Shown: one piece after another, positions 11,100 to 23,781 of the stretch
How positions within the stretch are numbered: the stretch's first letter is position 1
Layout of the letters: every line of letters starts with the position of its first letter
Source: Rhinopomastus cyanomelas
Taxonomy: Eukaryota > Chordata > Aves > Bucerotiformes > Rhinopomastidae
NCBI GenBank assembly: GCA_013400115.1
Contig: VXBP01003739.1
Coordinates: 795-64,794 of the forward strand
Direction: 5' to 3'
Length of the DNA stretch: 64,000 bases
Program-made: the position numbers and the translations under genes
Notes under the pieces: model-generated
The model's database searches: none
Seen by the model: the letters and a program-made list of their open reading frames with translations, nothing else
Told to the model about the DNA's origin: nothing

Positions 11100-12103
11100 G
11101 TGATTTCTTGGACGGCAACACTCTGTGCTGGGTTAGGAACTGGCTGGAGGGCCGAGCCCAGAGAGTGGTGGTGAATGGTGCCACATCCAGCTGGCGGCCG
11201 GTCACTAGCGGTGTCCCTCAGGCATCAGTGCTGGGCCCCATCCTCTTTAACATCTTCATAGATGATCTAGATGAGGGCATTGAGTCAGTCATCAGCAAGT
11301 TTGCAGATGATACAAAGCTGGGGGCAGATGTGTCTGAGTTGGAGGGCAGAAGGTCTCTGCAGCGGGACCTCGACCGCCTGGACAGTTGGGCAGAGTCCAA
11401 CGGGATGGCGTTCAATAAGTCCAAGTGCCGGGTGCTGCACTTTGGCCACAACAATCCCATGCAGAGCTACAGGCTGGGGTCGGAGTGGCTGGAGAGCAGC
11501 CAAACAGAAAGGGACCTGGGGGTGCTGATTGATACCCGCCTGAACATGAGCCAGCAGTGTGCCCAGGTGGCCAAGAGGGCCAATGGCATCCTGGCCTGCA
11601 TCAGGAATGGTGTGGCCAGCAGGAGCAGGGAGGTCATTCTGCCCCTGTACTCTGCACTGGTTAGGCCGCACCTTGAGTACTGTGTCCAGTTCTGGGCCCC
11701 TCAATTTAGGAAGGACATTGAGGTGCTTGAGCGTGTCCAGAGAAGGGCAACGAGGCTGGTGAGGGGCCTTGAGCACAAGCCCTATGAGGAGAGGCTGAGG
11801 GAGCTGGGATTGTTTAGCCTTGAGAAGAGGAGGCTCAGGGGAGACCTTATTGCTGTCTACAACTACCTGAGGGGTGGTTGTGGCCAGGAGGAGGTTGCTC
11901 TCTTCTCTCAGGCAGCCAGCACCAGAACAAGAGGACACAGCCTCAAGCTGCGCCAGGGGAAATGTAGGCTTGAGGTGAGGAGAAAGTTCTTCACCGAGAG
12001 AGTCATTGGCCACTGGAATGGCCTGCCCAGGGAGGTGGTGGAGTCGCCAACTCTGGAGCTGTTCAAGGCACAATTGGACGTGGCACTTGGTGCCATGGTG
12101 TAG
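11093..12103 (+). pseudogene. CR1 reverse transcriptase, C-terminal half, frame intact
   Basis: 336 codons are open, ending in TAG at 12101-12103. The first codons are flanking DNA. Recognisable parts in order are NWLEGRAQRVVVNG (residues about 16-29), the RT motif SGVPQASVLGPILFN (39-53) and the catalytic metal-binding box FADDTKLG (70-77). After these come the thumb and C-terminal blocks MSQQCAQVAKRANGILACI, LYSALVRPHLEYCVQFW, EERLRELGLFSLEKRRLRGD and VRRKFFTERV. The endonuclease and the first RT motifs are missing, so this copy cannot be autonomous. The lack of stops or frameshifts shows a recent insertion. The large antisense frame over 11285-12073 is a shadow. Confidence 0.9.
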
Positions 12104-12193
12104 CCTTGAGATCTGTGGTGACAGGTTGGACTTGATGATCTATGAGGTCTCTTCCAACCTTGGTAATACTGTGATACTGTGATACTGTGATAT
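11100..12193 (+). mobile_element. CR1 LINE (T1 type), young, 5'-truncated
   Basis: This 1.1-kb element holds the second half of ORF2, the 3' UTR and three copies of the 8-bp tail unit GATACTGT, ending near 12193. It is the best-preserved CR1 in the window and the reference used here to judge gaps in other copies. The 5' truncation falls just before the CWVRNWLEGR block. The ORF it carries is listed separately. Confidence 0.95.
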
Positions 12194-14459
12194 TCTCAAA
12201 AATTAGAGGTGACTTGCTATTTGTAGAGCTTCTTTTTCCATACTTTTCCACGGCACTTTGCTCCTTCATGCTAGTGAAAAGTGGACAGATGTTAGAAAAC
12301 AGCGGTGATTTAAGCCTACTAAATGTAGATACGTTTCAGTTGTTTCAGGGGATTTGGTTTGGATTGCACTTCCTTTCTGTTTCCTCACACTGTTATTAGA
12401 AATAACTTTAGGAAAGAAGATGAACTACAGAGAGATAAGGATTAGGAAAGCACTGTAACATCTTTGCGTATTCCAGGGCCCTATGTAAGTGATACTCATA
12501 GTATGTAAAGTATCTCTATTGATCTGAAACATCTTATTGATGCGTTGAAGCAACAACTCTCCTACAAGCACATGTCTCTAGGATTTGTAATTCATCTCAG
12601 ACCTCAAGGAAAATAGAAATGGAGAAAGCTCGTGGCTGTAACTGTGGTCTAGACGTCAGGATTTTCAATGACAAAGTGTCTGTCTGAAAGATGTCTCACT
12701 TGATTTTATGATCACTGTCAATGACTCTGCAGTATTTGTGAAAGGGCACACTGAGGAGCAAGTTCAGTAACAGAGGCTGCCGTTGTTTTGTTCCATCTGG
12801 AAAAGGACAGCTGTTCAGAGGGTAGTAGGGCAAGCTTAGAAGTGGAATTAGGTGTGGTCTAAACACACACAGCTGTGTTATTAGAGACCAAACTCTTGTC
12901 TGGAAAGAGACAAAGATGCATCAAGCATTTTCTGAAATAAAGGGAATCTATACAAGGCAAGTTTTGTAGGGACAAGTGGTCCTTTGTTTTCAGTTGGTGT
13001 GTCTTTGCCGTGTTAGGGATACTGATTTCCATGAGATACAACCTTCAACTGACTTTTCCTGTGATCCACCCTTCATTCTTTTCTGTTCTCTCTGGCTGTT
13101 ATTATTACAACAGTTTAGATTATTTATTCTGAGGCGTTTCCATGAGTAGAAAGTTTCTGAAGGAAGAATATAGCCAAGACACACAAGAATTTATTTGGCT
13201 TGCTTCTGACTGAGACATGATTTCGCCAGCCCTTGGGCGATGAACTTTTTTCGGGCTGTAGGGGTCTCGGTTGTCTTTGCGGGGCGGTTAATGAGCAGAG
13301 CCTTTGAACCCCTTGCATCTGCCTCGCATCTCTTTTCCCGTTTGTGCTGATGAGCGAGCGGTGTGCAGGACCTAAGTGTTGCACTGCAGCCCTCTGTGAT
13401 AGCATTGCCGATGACAGTGGACATTTACCTGTTGTGTGGGATGGATAAATTCAGCTCTCAACAGAATCAATTTAGGAACTCTGTTCAGATTGCTTTCGCG
13501 AAGACTATTTTATGTTTTGTGAGATATGAGTTAGGTGCCTGTTACGAGTACGGATGCAATGCAGTATTTGGAGTATCTCATTTCAAGCTAGTAACTACTT
13601 CAACAGTTTTACCTTTTTAAATGAGAAAAAAATTCCCATTTTAATTTAGCACAAATGTTAATTAAAATTTCTTGCACCAAAATGCTCTTCAGAATAATTG
13701 AATAGTCCTTACAGACAGTTTCTTCTGGATGGTGACAAACCATTTGTCATAAGAGTTAGTGGATAATCCCTCTGGGTTTTTTGTTTTCCTTGTGAAAATA
13801 ATGTATTTTAAACATGTATTTAAGTTGTTTAGTGGCATTTTTGATGTTATTTGTTTCTACAAAGAAATTGAGATGGTATCTAGAAGTATTATTATTCCTG
13901 TAATTTTTCTTTTCTACAATAACATATTAGAACTTGAAAATGAAACTGTGTGCCAGAGAAACCTTGAAAATCACAAATAAAATGGAAAAGCACCCATGCA
14001 TGTGTGTAAATAGACAAGAGAATGGAATGGAAATAATCTACCTTTTACTCACTGGGTTGCATTGTAGCGCTTTTACGACTCGCAGCCGTCAAACCGGACC
14101 TTCTTGTCTTCTGTAGTAATAGTAGGAGTTCCGCCTGTTGTTTTCCTTCTTTCATTTCTTCACCTGTTCCTGTCAGAGCCGGGATCAAAGAAGACGTTGT
14201 TACACTTCCGTGTCGAGAGCCATGACATCTGTAGAACAGCATAATGCATTCTTTCTTGGTGAGGGACACAGACACTAAGACTTGGCTGACATGTTACAAA
14301 ATTTGAGAGGCTTTCTGATCAGTTGATTTCATTAAAACACGATAGTCAGCTGAGAGCAATGCACACGCATAATCAAGTGTTTTAAGCCTTTCAGACATAC
14401 GAGTGTGTAGGGTCAGATGATACTGAATTGGCCTGAATGCGCTGTCGTTCTGTTTGCAG
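12194..14459. other. Intron upstream of the GRM8 exon
   Basis: No repeats or coding frames are recognised. 13215-13370 is richer in CpG than its surroundings, and a smaller CpG group lies near 14068-14100. The last bases before the exon (about 14440-14459) form the splice acceptor, a modest pyrimidine-rich tract ending TTTGCAG. Confidence 0.55.
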
Positions 14460-14676
14460 ATACCTCAAATCAGCTATGCATCTACAGCTCCAGAACTGAG
14501 CGATAACACCAGGTATGACTTCTTCTCTCGAGTGGTCCCACCAGACTCCTACCAAGCACAGGCCATGGTTGACATCGTGACAGCCCTTGGGTGGAATTAC
14601 GTCTCAACGCTGGCTTCAGAAGGCAACTATGGAGAGAGTGGTGTGGAAGCGTTCACCCAGATCTCCAGAGAAATTG
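14460..14676 (+). CDS. GRM8: Metabotropic glutamate receptor 8, one internal exon
   Basis: This exon encodes 72 codons plus one base of the extracellular ligand-binding domain of a group III mGlu receptor, a presynaptic Gi/o-coupled class C GPCR. The peptide begins IPQISYASTAPELSDNTRYD and ends GVEAFTQISREI. It fits mGluR8 better than paralogues: from memory, mGluR4 has DNSRYD and PSDTYQ, and mGluR7 has DDRRYD and GSYGEK. Expected glutamate contacts by mGluR1 alignment are present: Ser/Thr of YAST (exon residues 8-9), Asp of PPD (29) and Tyr of GNYGES (57). The acceptor TTTGCAG precedes 14460 (phase 0) and the donor GTGAGT starts at 14677 (phase 1), leaving the first base of a Gly codon. The frame read on past 14676 is intron and must not be counted. 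No other receptor exon is visible, so both flanking introns exceed this window. Confidence 0.95.
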
Positions 14677-17600
14677 GTGAGTGTATGTTCACCAGTTGTT
14701 ATGTTTGTAGCTGCCAGGTTACACAGCATCACCGAGCTCTGCCTAGGTCTGCATGGTGTGGTCAGAATCCCTGCAGACATGTTGTCTGGGCTCAGCTGGA
14801 GAGGTTTATAGATGATTTTGTGGCTCACACGTCTGCCAAAGTGACGGTTCTAGTAACAATTTAAAAATAACTCCTGAGAGAGGCAAAAAAAAGTGTATCT
14901 CTTGCTGCTTTTGGGTAGGGGGTGGTTCTCGATGAGTTAGGGGTGAAAAATCCACCGACTGAATTACAGCCAGATTTGAGGAGATGATTGATTTAGCTCA
15001 GGAAAATCGCAATCCAGTGAGACCTCATTTCGCGTGTTCCAGCACTCGTACATCTAGGGGTTTTAATTTTGATGAATTTGAAAAACAACCAAGAAAATCT
15101 CTGAAGTACAAAGACATATCCCTGTTGTTTTTCCCTTCAGGAAGAAATGTGCTTTATAAATATAGGCATCATGATGAGAAGCATATTTAAATTCCTTTGA
15201 TCTTTTTCAGTTGTTAATTTTTTTTTACATTTTCGTTATTTCTGGCAGTTAAGAGCAGTAGGTTTTGGACACTGAGGAATAAGATGATGAGTAGCAGCTG
15301 GTTTGAAAGAGGGTGGAACTGGTCTTTCATTAAGTACAATATTAATGATGCAAAATAATCTCCTTTAAAAACACCATAAAATTTGCAGTATTCCAGTCCT
15401 TCCTCAGAAAACCTACAGTAATCTACTGGATGTAACTTTCAGGGAATATACAAATGAACGGTAGTTCTTTCAAGTCATCTTGGATGAGAAAATGTTATTT
15501 TTCAATAACCACACTTAAATATGAGACCATCTCAATCATATAGGAAGGCACACGTGTTTCAGGTACTTGTGCTTGGAGTGTAAGTGTTGCTGATTGCTTT
15601 CAGCAATCTGTCAGTAAGACAAAGCCACAGCAATTGCTGCCTTTAATATCTTCAATTGATTGACTAATAAATATTCTGTTTCTATCTTCTAATCAGTGCA
15701 TGGTCCCAGATGCCTTTATGGGCTAGTTAAGACTGACTATAATACAATGGTTTGACGTGTGTGTGTGGTTAGCACACACTTCTACAGTTCTACTTCTTCT
15801 ACAGTTCATGTTGAAAAGAGTAGGTTTCTTTGTTCATTGGGTCAAGTAAAGCAGCAAATAGATTTGGCTGAAAATCACTTTTGTTTGAAACCGTCTGCAG
15901 CCCAGGTAGTTCTGCTGAGTCCTAGAAGCAGACAGGAGACAGTTTTTCCTACTTCAGAAGTCTGAGAGGTCTTCACATAGGTGCGGTAATGACAATGGTG
16001 ATTTCATGACAGTCACAATTACTTGAGTTTTTGTCAGTTGGATATTGATCAGTCCTGGAATGAAAAAGAGTCATTAAGTAGATAATAATTATTAATAGGA
16101 TTAATGAAATATTAATACAAAGTGTTTAAAATACTGCTTGAGTGTCACAAACATTATGAAATCTGTGTAATACCCAGACACGTGAAAAGAATGCGTGCTT
16201 GCTGTTTGTTGTTCAGGTTGTTGTCCTCTATTGGAGCACTTGATTTTGGCAACTTCTGCTCTTATAGCAACTTACTCCTTGTTGCAGCCACCAAGGACTT
16301 GAATGGTTCTGAAGAAAGCAGGCACAGAAGAGGCAGGAATTGTAAACCAGACAAGCAATTTTTAATTCATAGAAAAATGTTGAAATAAATAAAAAGGTAA
16401 ATCATATGTAACCACAGGGACATGATCAATCACCAGTGCAGAACTGTCAAGAACGAACAGTATCGAAGCCAACTAATAATTTTCTCTGACAGGAAAACAG
16501 CTTTATAGTTGGAGAAGAAGCACTTGATGTCACATCTTTTGAATTTAGTGGTGTTATCTCAGCTGTTCCATACAGTATTGTCCTGAACAAATTTGTGATT
16601 CAGGTGAAAATACCATAGGCTGGATACAGACTTATTTAGAAAACTTTGCTCAGGGACTAGCTAGCGATGGTTTCTATTTCAAAAGAAGAGTGTGTTGTGT
16701 GGTAGCTGGCTGGGGTATATGCTAGATCAGGTACCAGCCCATGTTTTCCTGTTTAGTCCAGATGAACTGAACACAAAGGATAGTCCTGTAAAATCTGTAG
16801 ACGACTTCAAGCTGGGAAAGAGGACTTCAAGCTGGGAAGGACTAGCAGTGTATTAGAAGAGACTCTTGAATCCAAAACTGAAGACATGGTCTGAAAGAAG
16901 TTTTCAATATAAGAAGCAAATGCAAGGCATTGTGCTTCAGCAATGATGAAATCAGGAAGACTGGTCAGAAAACACTATTTCAGAAAAATAATCTGAGCAT
17001 GGTAGTAAATTAGAACCTGCCTGTATTCCTCACGTGTTAGTGGAACATGCAGATGGGCATGCCATGGGTACAATATATCATGTAGTCCTCTGGTTTGCCT
17101 GGCAGCTGGGAAGCCTCAGTACGGGTTTTGATGCTCATTTCACAAGAGGTGAGACACTCTGCAAGTAGCAACCAAGGCAGTCACTAACCTTCAGACTGTG
17201 GTTGCTGAGAACCCTGAAGAAGCATTTACTAAGAAAGAAAGGTGATGGGAAATAATGCTTTCAAATAGATGGCTTTTACAGAAAGTACCACTTATTCATC
17301 AAACTGCAACGTGCGTGAACAGGAGTAGTGGAATTAATCTCTACCATGATTCCATTAGGTTTGAAGAAAGTCCCATTTAATGGTTAAGACATTAAAGCAT
17401 TAGACCAGCTTCCTTGGTGTAATTTTGGAGCCTTCATTGCTGAGATTCTGGGAGAATCCATTAGAAAAACACCTTCCAAGAGATAAGTCAGTGTACTCAG
17501 TTCTTCCTCAGGGCTGGTAAGTGAATTGGATGATTTCTTAATGTCCCTTCCAGCCTGATTCTATTATCCACTGTCCTCAGACTTTTCACTGGAACCATAA

Positions 17601-20600
17601 GGCTGGAAACACTTTTAAAATGGAAAGTTTGAATGTCATCTAATTATGAGGTCTGAGGCTCTTGGATCTAGGTAGGTTTATAAAAATCACCCCAGAATTT
17701 AAGCCTGCACACAAACCAGCGGAACATATCAGCTCTATGTTAGTAAACTGTGTGTTAAGAGGACATAATCAGGACATTGATCGCCTTGTGCTGCTGGCAT
17801 ACAAGTGCACAGGACAGCTCAGCTCCTTCCTCAGGATTTTACATCCTGTTTAAGATAAATAACCAGCTACTAGAACCAAAATTAACGTGAAGATAAGCAT
17901 AATGGAAAACAGTAAATATGAGGAAAGGGTGTCAAAGAAGAGCTCCTATTAATTTCGGAAAAGTGTTCAGAAAGAACGTGAGAGAGCTGTTTTGAAAATA
18001 CAAGTTAAAAAGGCTAGGGTTTTATATCTCCTTAAAATAGCATTTATTTTCATGTACGTACAATTTCAGGGATGTATTTGTCATGAGCCTGACTCTTTGC
18101 CTCTGATTTTCAGTTTGACTGGCCCTCTGTTCAACTTCCATTTCTTGATCACTAACAGAAGCAGAAAGGAAAGAACAGGCTCCCAAATGAAATGTGGAAT
18201 ACTGAAAAGGTCAAAGTGGTGCCACCCTGACATGTCACAGAATATATTACATATCAAATTCTGCTCTCATTTTAATGACAAAGATCCTGTCTGGGACAAA
18301 GCATAGCTGGAAATGAAATATTTTACACAACAATGATTGTAGGGAGAAGAGGAAATGGCACTTATTCCAACGCATTCTTCCATGCATTGTTGTTTGAAGA
18401 CAATGATTACATTTATAGAATTTTCTACTCCTGTTACAAATTTAATCAATGATATCACTGTAATTATTTTGGCATCATGATCAAATTATTTTTGGTACAT
18501 TGGCAAAGGGATGAATTAATGCAAAATGATAATGCTTATGATTTTGAGCATTACACTGAGAGAAACTTTACTCTCCAAGTGAAATTAAAAAGAAGAGGAA
18601 AAGAAGGAAGCACGTTTTATCAAGTTGTCATTACGCTGCTGTGCTGAACATTGCTTACCTGTTTACTTTGCTGATGATAATGTTTGACAGAATAAATGTT
18701 AGAGGTCTTTAATCTGACTTTCTTTCGGTGGTTCATTCCCCTTGCTTTTAGATAACAAATGAATTTACCATCAGAGAAGGTAAATAATGGGATCATTTTC
18801 ACTTTGTAGCACAATACAGAAGCATTTTGCTCATAAAAATTACTTTGAGGTCCAAGTGCTCAGTTAGCACAATGTTTGTACTGGAACACATAACAAATCC
18901 ACAAATGAAGTATGAAATGCTATGCGACAGATTTCATCCATACTGGAGGGTCAACAAAAAAGTGGCACAAGCAGTGGTGGGTACAGTGAGTGAAATACTT
19001 ACGTAACTAAGAGAAGAGTAGATAAAAATAATAAAGTCAGGCAACTGGAGCCGATTGTAAGGAGCAGATCCAGCATTTCTTGTTCCTTTTTGCATGTAAG
19101 TTGATTTTGTGTGTTGTGCCAGAAATGAAAAGTAGGCAGCAAAGAGGACTTCGATCTTTGAGCCAAAGTGACGTAGCTTCCCAGCAGCCTCTTATCAGTG
19201 GGCACCCTTGAATTCCCCTTTTTTAGGAAGAGGGGCTTGTAGGTTTTTCTACCCCCTTTATCCTGGCACATTGAAAACTGTACAGCCAATTAAAAGGAGT
19301 GCATTTGCTCAGTGAGTGCTTGTACAGGAGCTTTATTTAAATGGTTTCAGGCTTCAACACAGCTAGGTGTCTTGTAGTTACAGAGTGTGTTGCCTTTCTT
19401 TGGCACAGTCCTTAGGTCACCATCTCTCATCAGCGTTTCTGTGTGTCTGCAGTCGTCCACCGTGTCTCTGCTTTTCGCCAGATGATGGAATTACTTCTCT
19501 TTGGACTTCTAGGCATTGCAATGGTTATCCACTGAAGTGGTAGTTCAGTGGGAAGTGGGGAGGGAGCTTTCAACAGGAAAATAAAACATAGGTGTGCGTA
19601 AACTTCCCTCTCTCCCTAGATTATTCACTGATAATTTAAAAGTAAGATGGATTGCTGTTCAGATTAATTCCCATTTCCCGCAGTAACACAAGTACACCTT
19701 TGATGCAAAGCTAAAGCTTTAAGTCAGCTGATGGCTAGACATTTTTGCTCACCCCTGGTATTATTGAATAGAAGATTAAAAAACCTTGCAGTGTGAAAGC
19801 TGAAGAAATACAACACTTGAAATGTAACCTTTTCCCCAGAGATATTTCTGCTGTAAAGACTGGTTTCAAGCTTAACAAATTAATTTTCACAACTAATAAT
19901 ATTCCAACATACCCTCACAAAGAGGAAACAGTTTAATTTATTTTATAGTTCTACTTTTATATTTATGCAGCTGAACCGTATTGATAACACTGTATTTCAA
20001 GCTGCAAGCTGTAATTAATAATAACACTATATGATTTGCTACAGGAGCTTCAAAGTAACGTTTGAAAAACTAAAAAATCAGGTGGTAGGTGAATAAACAC
20101 TGTAAAGCTTGAAAATCATTCCAGCAGATTTTAAAGTTTGTACCAATTAGTACCTGGTAAAGAACAGCAAAATTTCCAAGGGTTTATAATGAAGGACCAT
20201 TTTCATTTCTCTCAGTGGTGCTAATTAATATGATACTCTTCAGCTTTAATTATATAGGTTTTTTTCCTAAAGTTTTAAGGCTGTATCTTGAAGCAGTAAG
20301 CAGTCTGGAATGCCTTCTGACCTTCCAGTGAACATCACAAAAGAGACTTCTTTATCTCTACTGGTTCTTCGGGGGCTTTGTTTTCGGTTAGTTGAGGGCA
20401 TGTTTTAAAAAGCTCCTTAGTTACAGTGAAGGGAGAAAAAAGGAGAGAAGTCAGAAAACTTCTGTAGAGCTGGGTTTTATACCTGTCCCACGGAGTGTGC
20501 ACCGTACAACGGACTGTACTGACACAAGTTACACAGCCAACCTCACTTCCTTAACCGGCACAGAGTCATTGGTCCATTTGGAAGAGTTCCCTTCTATTCA

Positions 20601-23600
20601 GATTTCTTAGTCTGGTGGCAAATTCAAGCAGTAAAATTCCTCAGAGTGGTGCTTTTAAGATATGAAACAAAAATGTCAGAAGCAGCTACGAAGAAGCCTA
20701 AGTAGTGTACAAGCAATATAATTCCTGCATGGTCTGTGTGAGCAATGTTGCCATGTGTGTAAAACCACCATTTGCCCCCCCGCCGGCAAAGGGGATCCCA
20801 AGGAGTCTGGAGCTTGGGGATAGGGATATGCTTGTATGTTGAACAGTTCATCTTGTTGCCCTATTTGTACATCTTATAGAAGTATTAACATTCATTTGCA
20901 ATAATTTGTAGATATTATTCCTATTGCACAAGCGACAGTTTGCAGTTTGGTTCTGGGAAGAAGTCCTAGGCAGGAAATAGGGGCCTCTGTATGTGCTTGA
21001 GTCTGAAATACTGCCTTCAGTCTCCTGAGTTTAGCAAAGGATGAAGTGTCTGAGCAGAGGAAGACTGTCTTTGAGGCTGCCAGCGAGCTTGGACTAGGGA
21101 GGTCTCGTACTTCCTTCTTTCGCCCTCTCCTGTTTATTGTCTTATGCCACCTGGGGTGTCAGCTGTGGTCAGGATTGAGTACATTACTATTTTGATGTGG
21201 TACGGTTGCAAAATAGCTGTGGTATTTGGTCTTTGGAGTCTGAAGTTGATTTCATTCATTTTTCTTATAGCAATCAGCTCTTCAAAAGCTGAGACAAATA
21301 ACCTGAGAGCAAGAACCAATATGTTTCCTTAGTGATGCCTAGAGTAGTGAATTTAGAACATTTAGAAAACTGCAAAAGAAATGTTAGAATCTCACTGTAA
21401 TATGGAGGACCTCTGCATCTGTATGTGTATAGTCTCATATTTAACCAACTCCTGTAATTATGATACGTTTCTTTGGAATATATGACATTCCTTAATGTTG
21501 TCTTTGTGGTTCACGTGCACCGTTTGCATTGGTTGTGAGCACAAGGTCAAAGGCTGTTAACAGTCTCCAGGAAACAAAGTTTTATTTCAGCGGTTCTTTT
21601 AGTGCAATGACTCATCTGCAAAGATTTCTAATGTGACCTCTAATTTACGATTTTAAAGTACAAAATAAAACAAAATTATAAAAGCCTTAACACTGACTTA
21701 CTTAAGCAATCTTGTGAGGTTAAAGGCAGGTTTTTATTGAAGTCTAGTGCACAGTGTCCATAATGAACATTCATACATAATGAACATTTTTCAAATGGCC
21801 AGCTCTTGGCAACAGTGCCTGGGATGTGCAAGTTTGTGCATATAAACTGAAGTTGTCAGCTTAAGGGAAACTTTTGAACAAGCTATAAGGTGTGCTTTTT
21901 AATGTTAGATGTGAATAAGCTTTTCAAAATACTGAGGGCTACTGCTATGTTTATTTGAGTCTTGAATCATTAAGAGAAATCTTTTCAGCAAAAACGTATC
22001 TTGGACTAAATTTAGGGCTTGCTGCTTAAACTGTTGTCTGTACTATGGCTGAGAATCCTTTGGGTGCTTTCCGGGTGTGTAAACTGCTATTAAAATTCCT
22101 GAAATGAAACCTAGGGTGGATATATTGGTATTAGTATGTCTTCAGATCACTGTGTTGACATAAAGGAGATTTCTGAAGTGCTGTTGTGCGGTGCAGTGGT
22201 GTGTACTGCTGTTGAGCCTGTAGCTTCTCCTGGCTTCTGTGACTCTCATTGTCTAGACGGAGTTCCAGAGCAAATAATTCTCACATAACAAAAAAATACA
22301 CCTGTGAAAGCAAATTTAGGGAATGTTGAATCAAAATTAAGCCATCCTAGTTGTTTCTGACCAAATTTCAGGCATTCACATTAATAGGGAGAGAATTTTG
22401 ACAGAGATAATCCCAGTAGATATCCCGGTAAGTGAAAGTAAAGGGGGTGCTAGAAGCGAAGGCATCAAGGACACACAATGTGATTTGCAGTCTGAACGCG
22501 GCTGCCCCTCTTTGTTGTTGTGCAGTGTGATTTTGCTGAGGTGCAGGGCAGAGAAGAACGATGGGAAATACTTTGACAGCTTATTTTCTTTGCTGTTTTG
22601 TTTAACTTGTTTTAAAAAAATGAAAATAAATCTGTCAATAAGTCCCAGAAGCTTTACAGGTTCTGCAATGGGTGAGGTATTTTTTCTTCTTTATCAAGAG
22701 CTGACTAAGATCTCCTTTGTCCTTTAGTATTTTATAAACTCACATTCTTGTCACTTGTGCAGAAAGTGTTCTTTCACACAACATTCAGCACAGCACCTTT
22801 TGTCTTGCAGTGGTGTGAAGGATTGTTGTGATTCAAACTTGACTCAGAAAATGAATTTGCAGGTGATGGCGTAGCCTTGATCGGAGCTGTGCGAGTGAAC
22901 TGTGTCAGCACAATAGTTAATGATTTGGCTTTCTGGCATACACAGAGTTCAATAAGGAAAGTTTGTATTTAAGGGCACTACCTGAGCAGAGGTGACAGGA
23001 AGGAACATGGTGAGATGGGCCTGAGCGGTGTTTACTTGTTCTTTTTTATTACCATTTCAAAGGGTTCAGGGGATTTGAATTGTAATCTTGGTTGTGCTTC
23101 ACTGATCTAGAATCAGTAATCTCACATTAAGAAGTTGAACCTGGTAAAGAGACATCTACTAGGCTCTTGAGTTCCCTGAGAAAATGGCATTTTTTCTTTC
23201 TAGATGTCATTGTGTCTGCAAATGTTTTAATTTCAGCATTTTTGTAGCCTGCTTTCTGCCTGGGGAGCTCTACCTCCTAAAAAATCACGTGTGAGAAAAG
23301 TCTCATGAATGCAAATTAATGGTATGATTTTATAGCTGCTTTCTGACGCTGCAGTTTGGACAATGAAGGACTGGAACTATCAGACTGAGTCAGTCACTGC
23401 TGGTCAATATCTTGTCTCCAGTGGTGGCCTCAGTTATATGGAAGAGAAAAACACTGAAATGTTACTTAACAGCCATTGGCAGAACTGCCTCTCCAAGGCA
23501 TGTTATGAAACCCCAGGTATTTAGCAGCTGATGCTTAGATTTCCTGAAGTGTGAAAATTTATACCCTTTGCAATGTCTTCTTGTTATCATTTTAACCTCA

Positions 23601-23650
23601 CTCATTGATTGTCTCCTTGCTTTGATCCTACAAATGCTGTGCAGGATAGA
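14677..23650. other. Large intron, nearly free of young CR1
   Basis: Apart from a probable old CR1 relic around 16.6-17.57 kb, nothing is recognisable over 9 kb downstream of the exon. A 16-bp direct duplication (GACTTCAAGCTGGGAA) occurs at about 16803-16818 and 16823-16838. Short frames up to about 110 codons look like noise. Confidence 0.55.
16590..17570 (+). mobile_element. Probable ancient CR1 relic; 3' tail best supported
   Basis: The end at about 17523-17568 (TTGGATGATTTCTTAATGTC and then CCTTCCAGCCTGATTCTAT) matches the pattern of a CR1 3' UTR and first tail unit. Upstream, fragments such as SPVKSVDDFKLGK near 16780-16820 could be a decayed RT FADDTKLG region. The rest is too degraded to align by eye. 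The outer limits are a guess. Confidence 0.35.
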
Positions 23651-23730
23651 TGATCCTGCTCTGGCAGGGGGATTGGACTAGATGAACTTTCGAGGTCCCT
23701 TCCAATCCCTGATGTTCTGTGATTCTGTGA
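23651..23730 (+). mobile_element. CR1 3' end only, about 80 bp (T2 type)
   Basis: The sequence starts at TGATCCTGCT and runs through the TTGGACTAGATGA and TTCCAATCCCTGATG stretch to two tail units ending TTCTGTGATTCTGTGA. No ORF2 sequence is included. It is a strongly 5'-truncated insertion, sense to GRM8. Confidence 0.88.
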
Positions 23731-23781
23731 AAATCCAGTTATTCTTCTTCATAGTGTGCCTTCTTACTTGCCTTAACTCTG

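Noticed and set aside
11285..12073. 262-codon - strand open frame over a CR1
   Set aside because: It is the antisense shadow of the CR1 reverse-transcriptase frame. Similar shadows occur over other CR1 copies (for example 42616-43392).
14677..14864. Open frame continuing past the GRM8 exon
   Set aside because: The consensus donor GTGAGT starts at 14677, and the following residues do not resemble the receptor, whose next residues should be Gly-Val-Cys.
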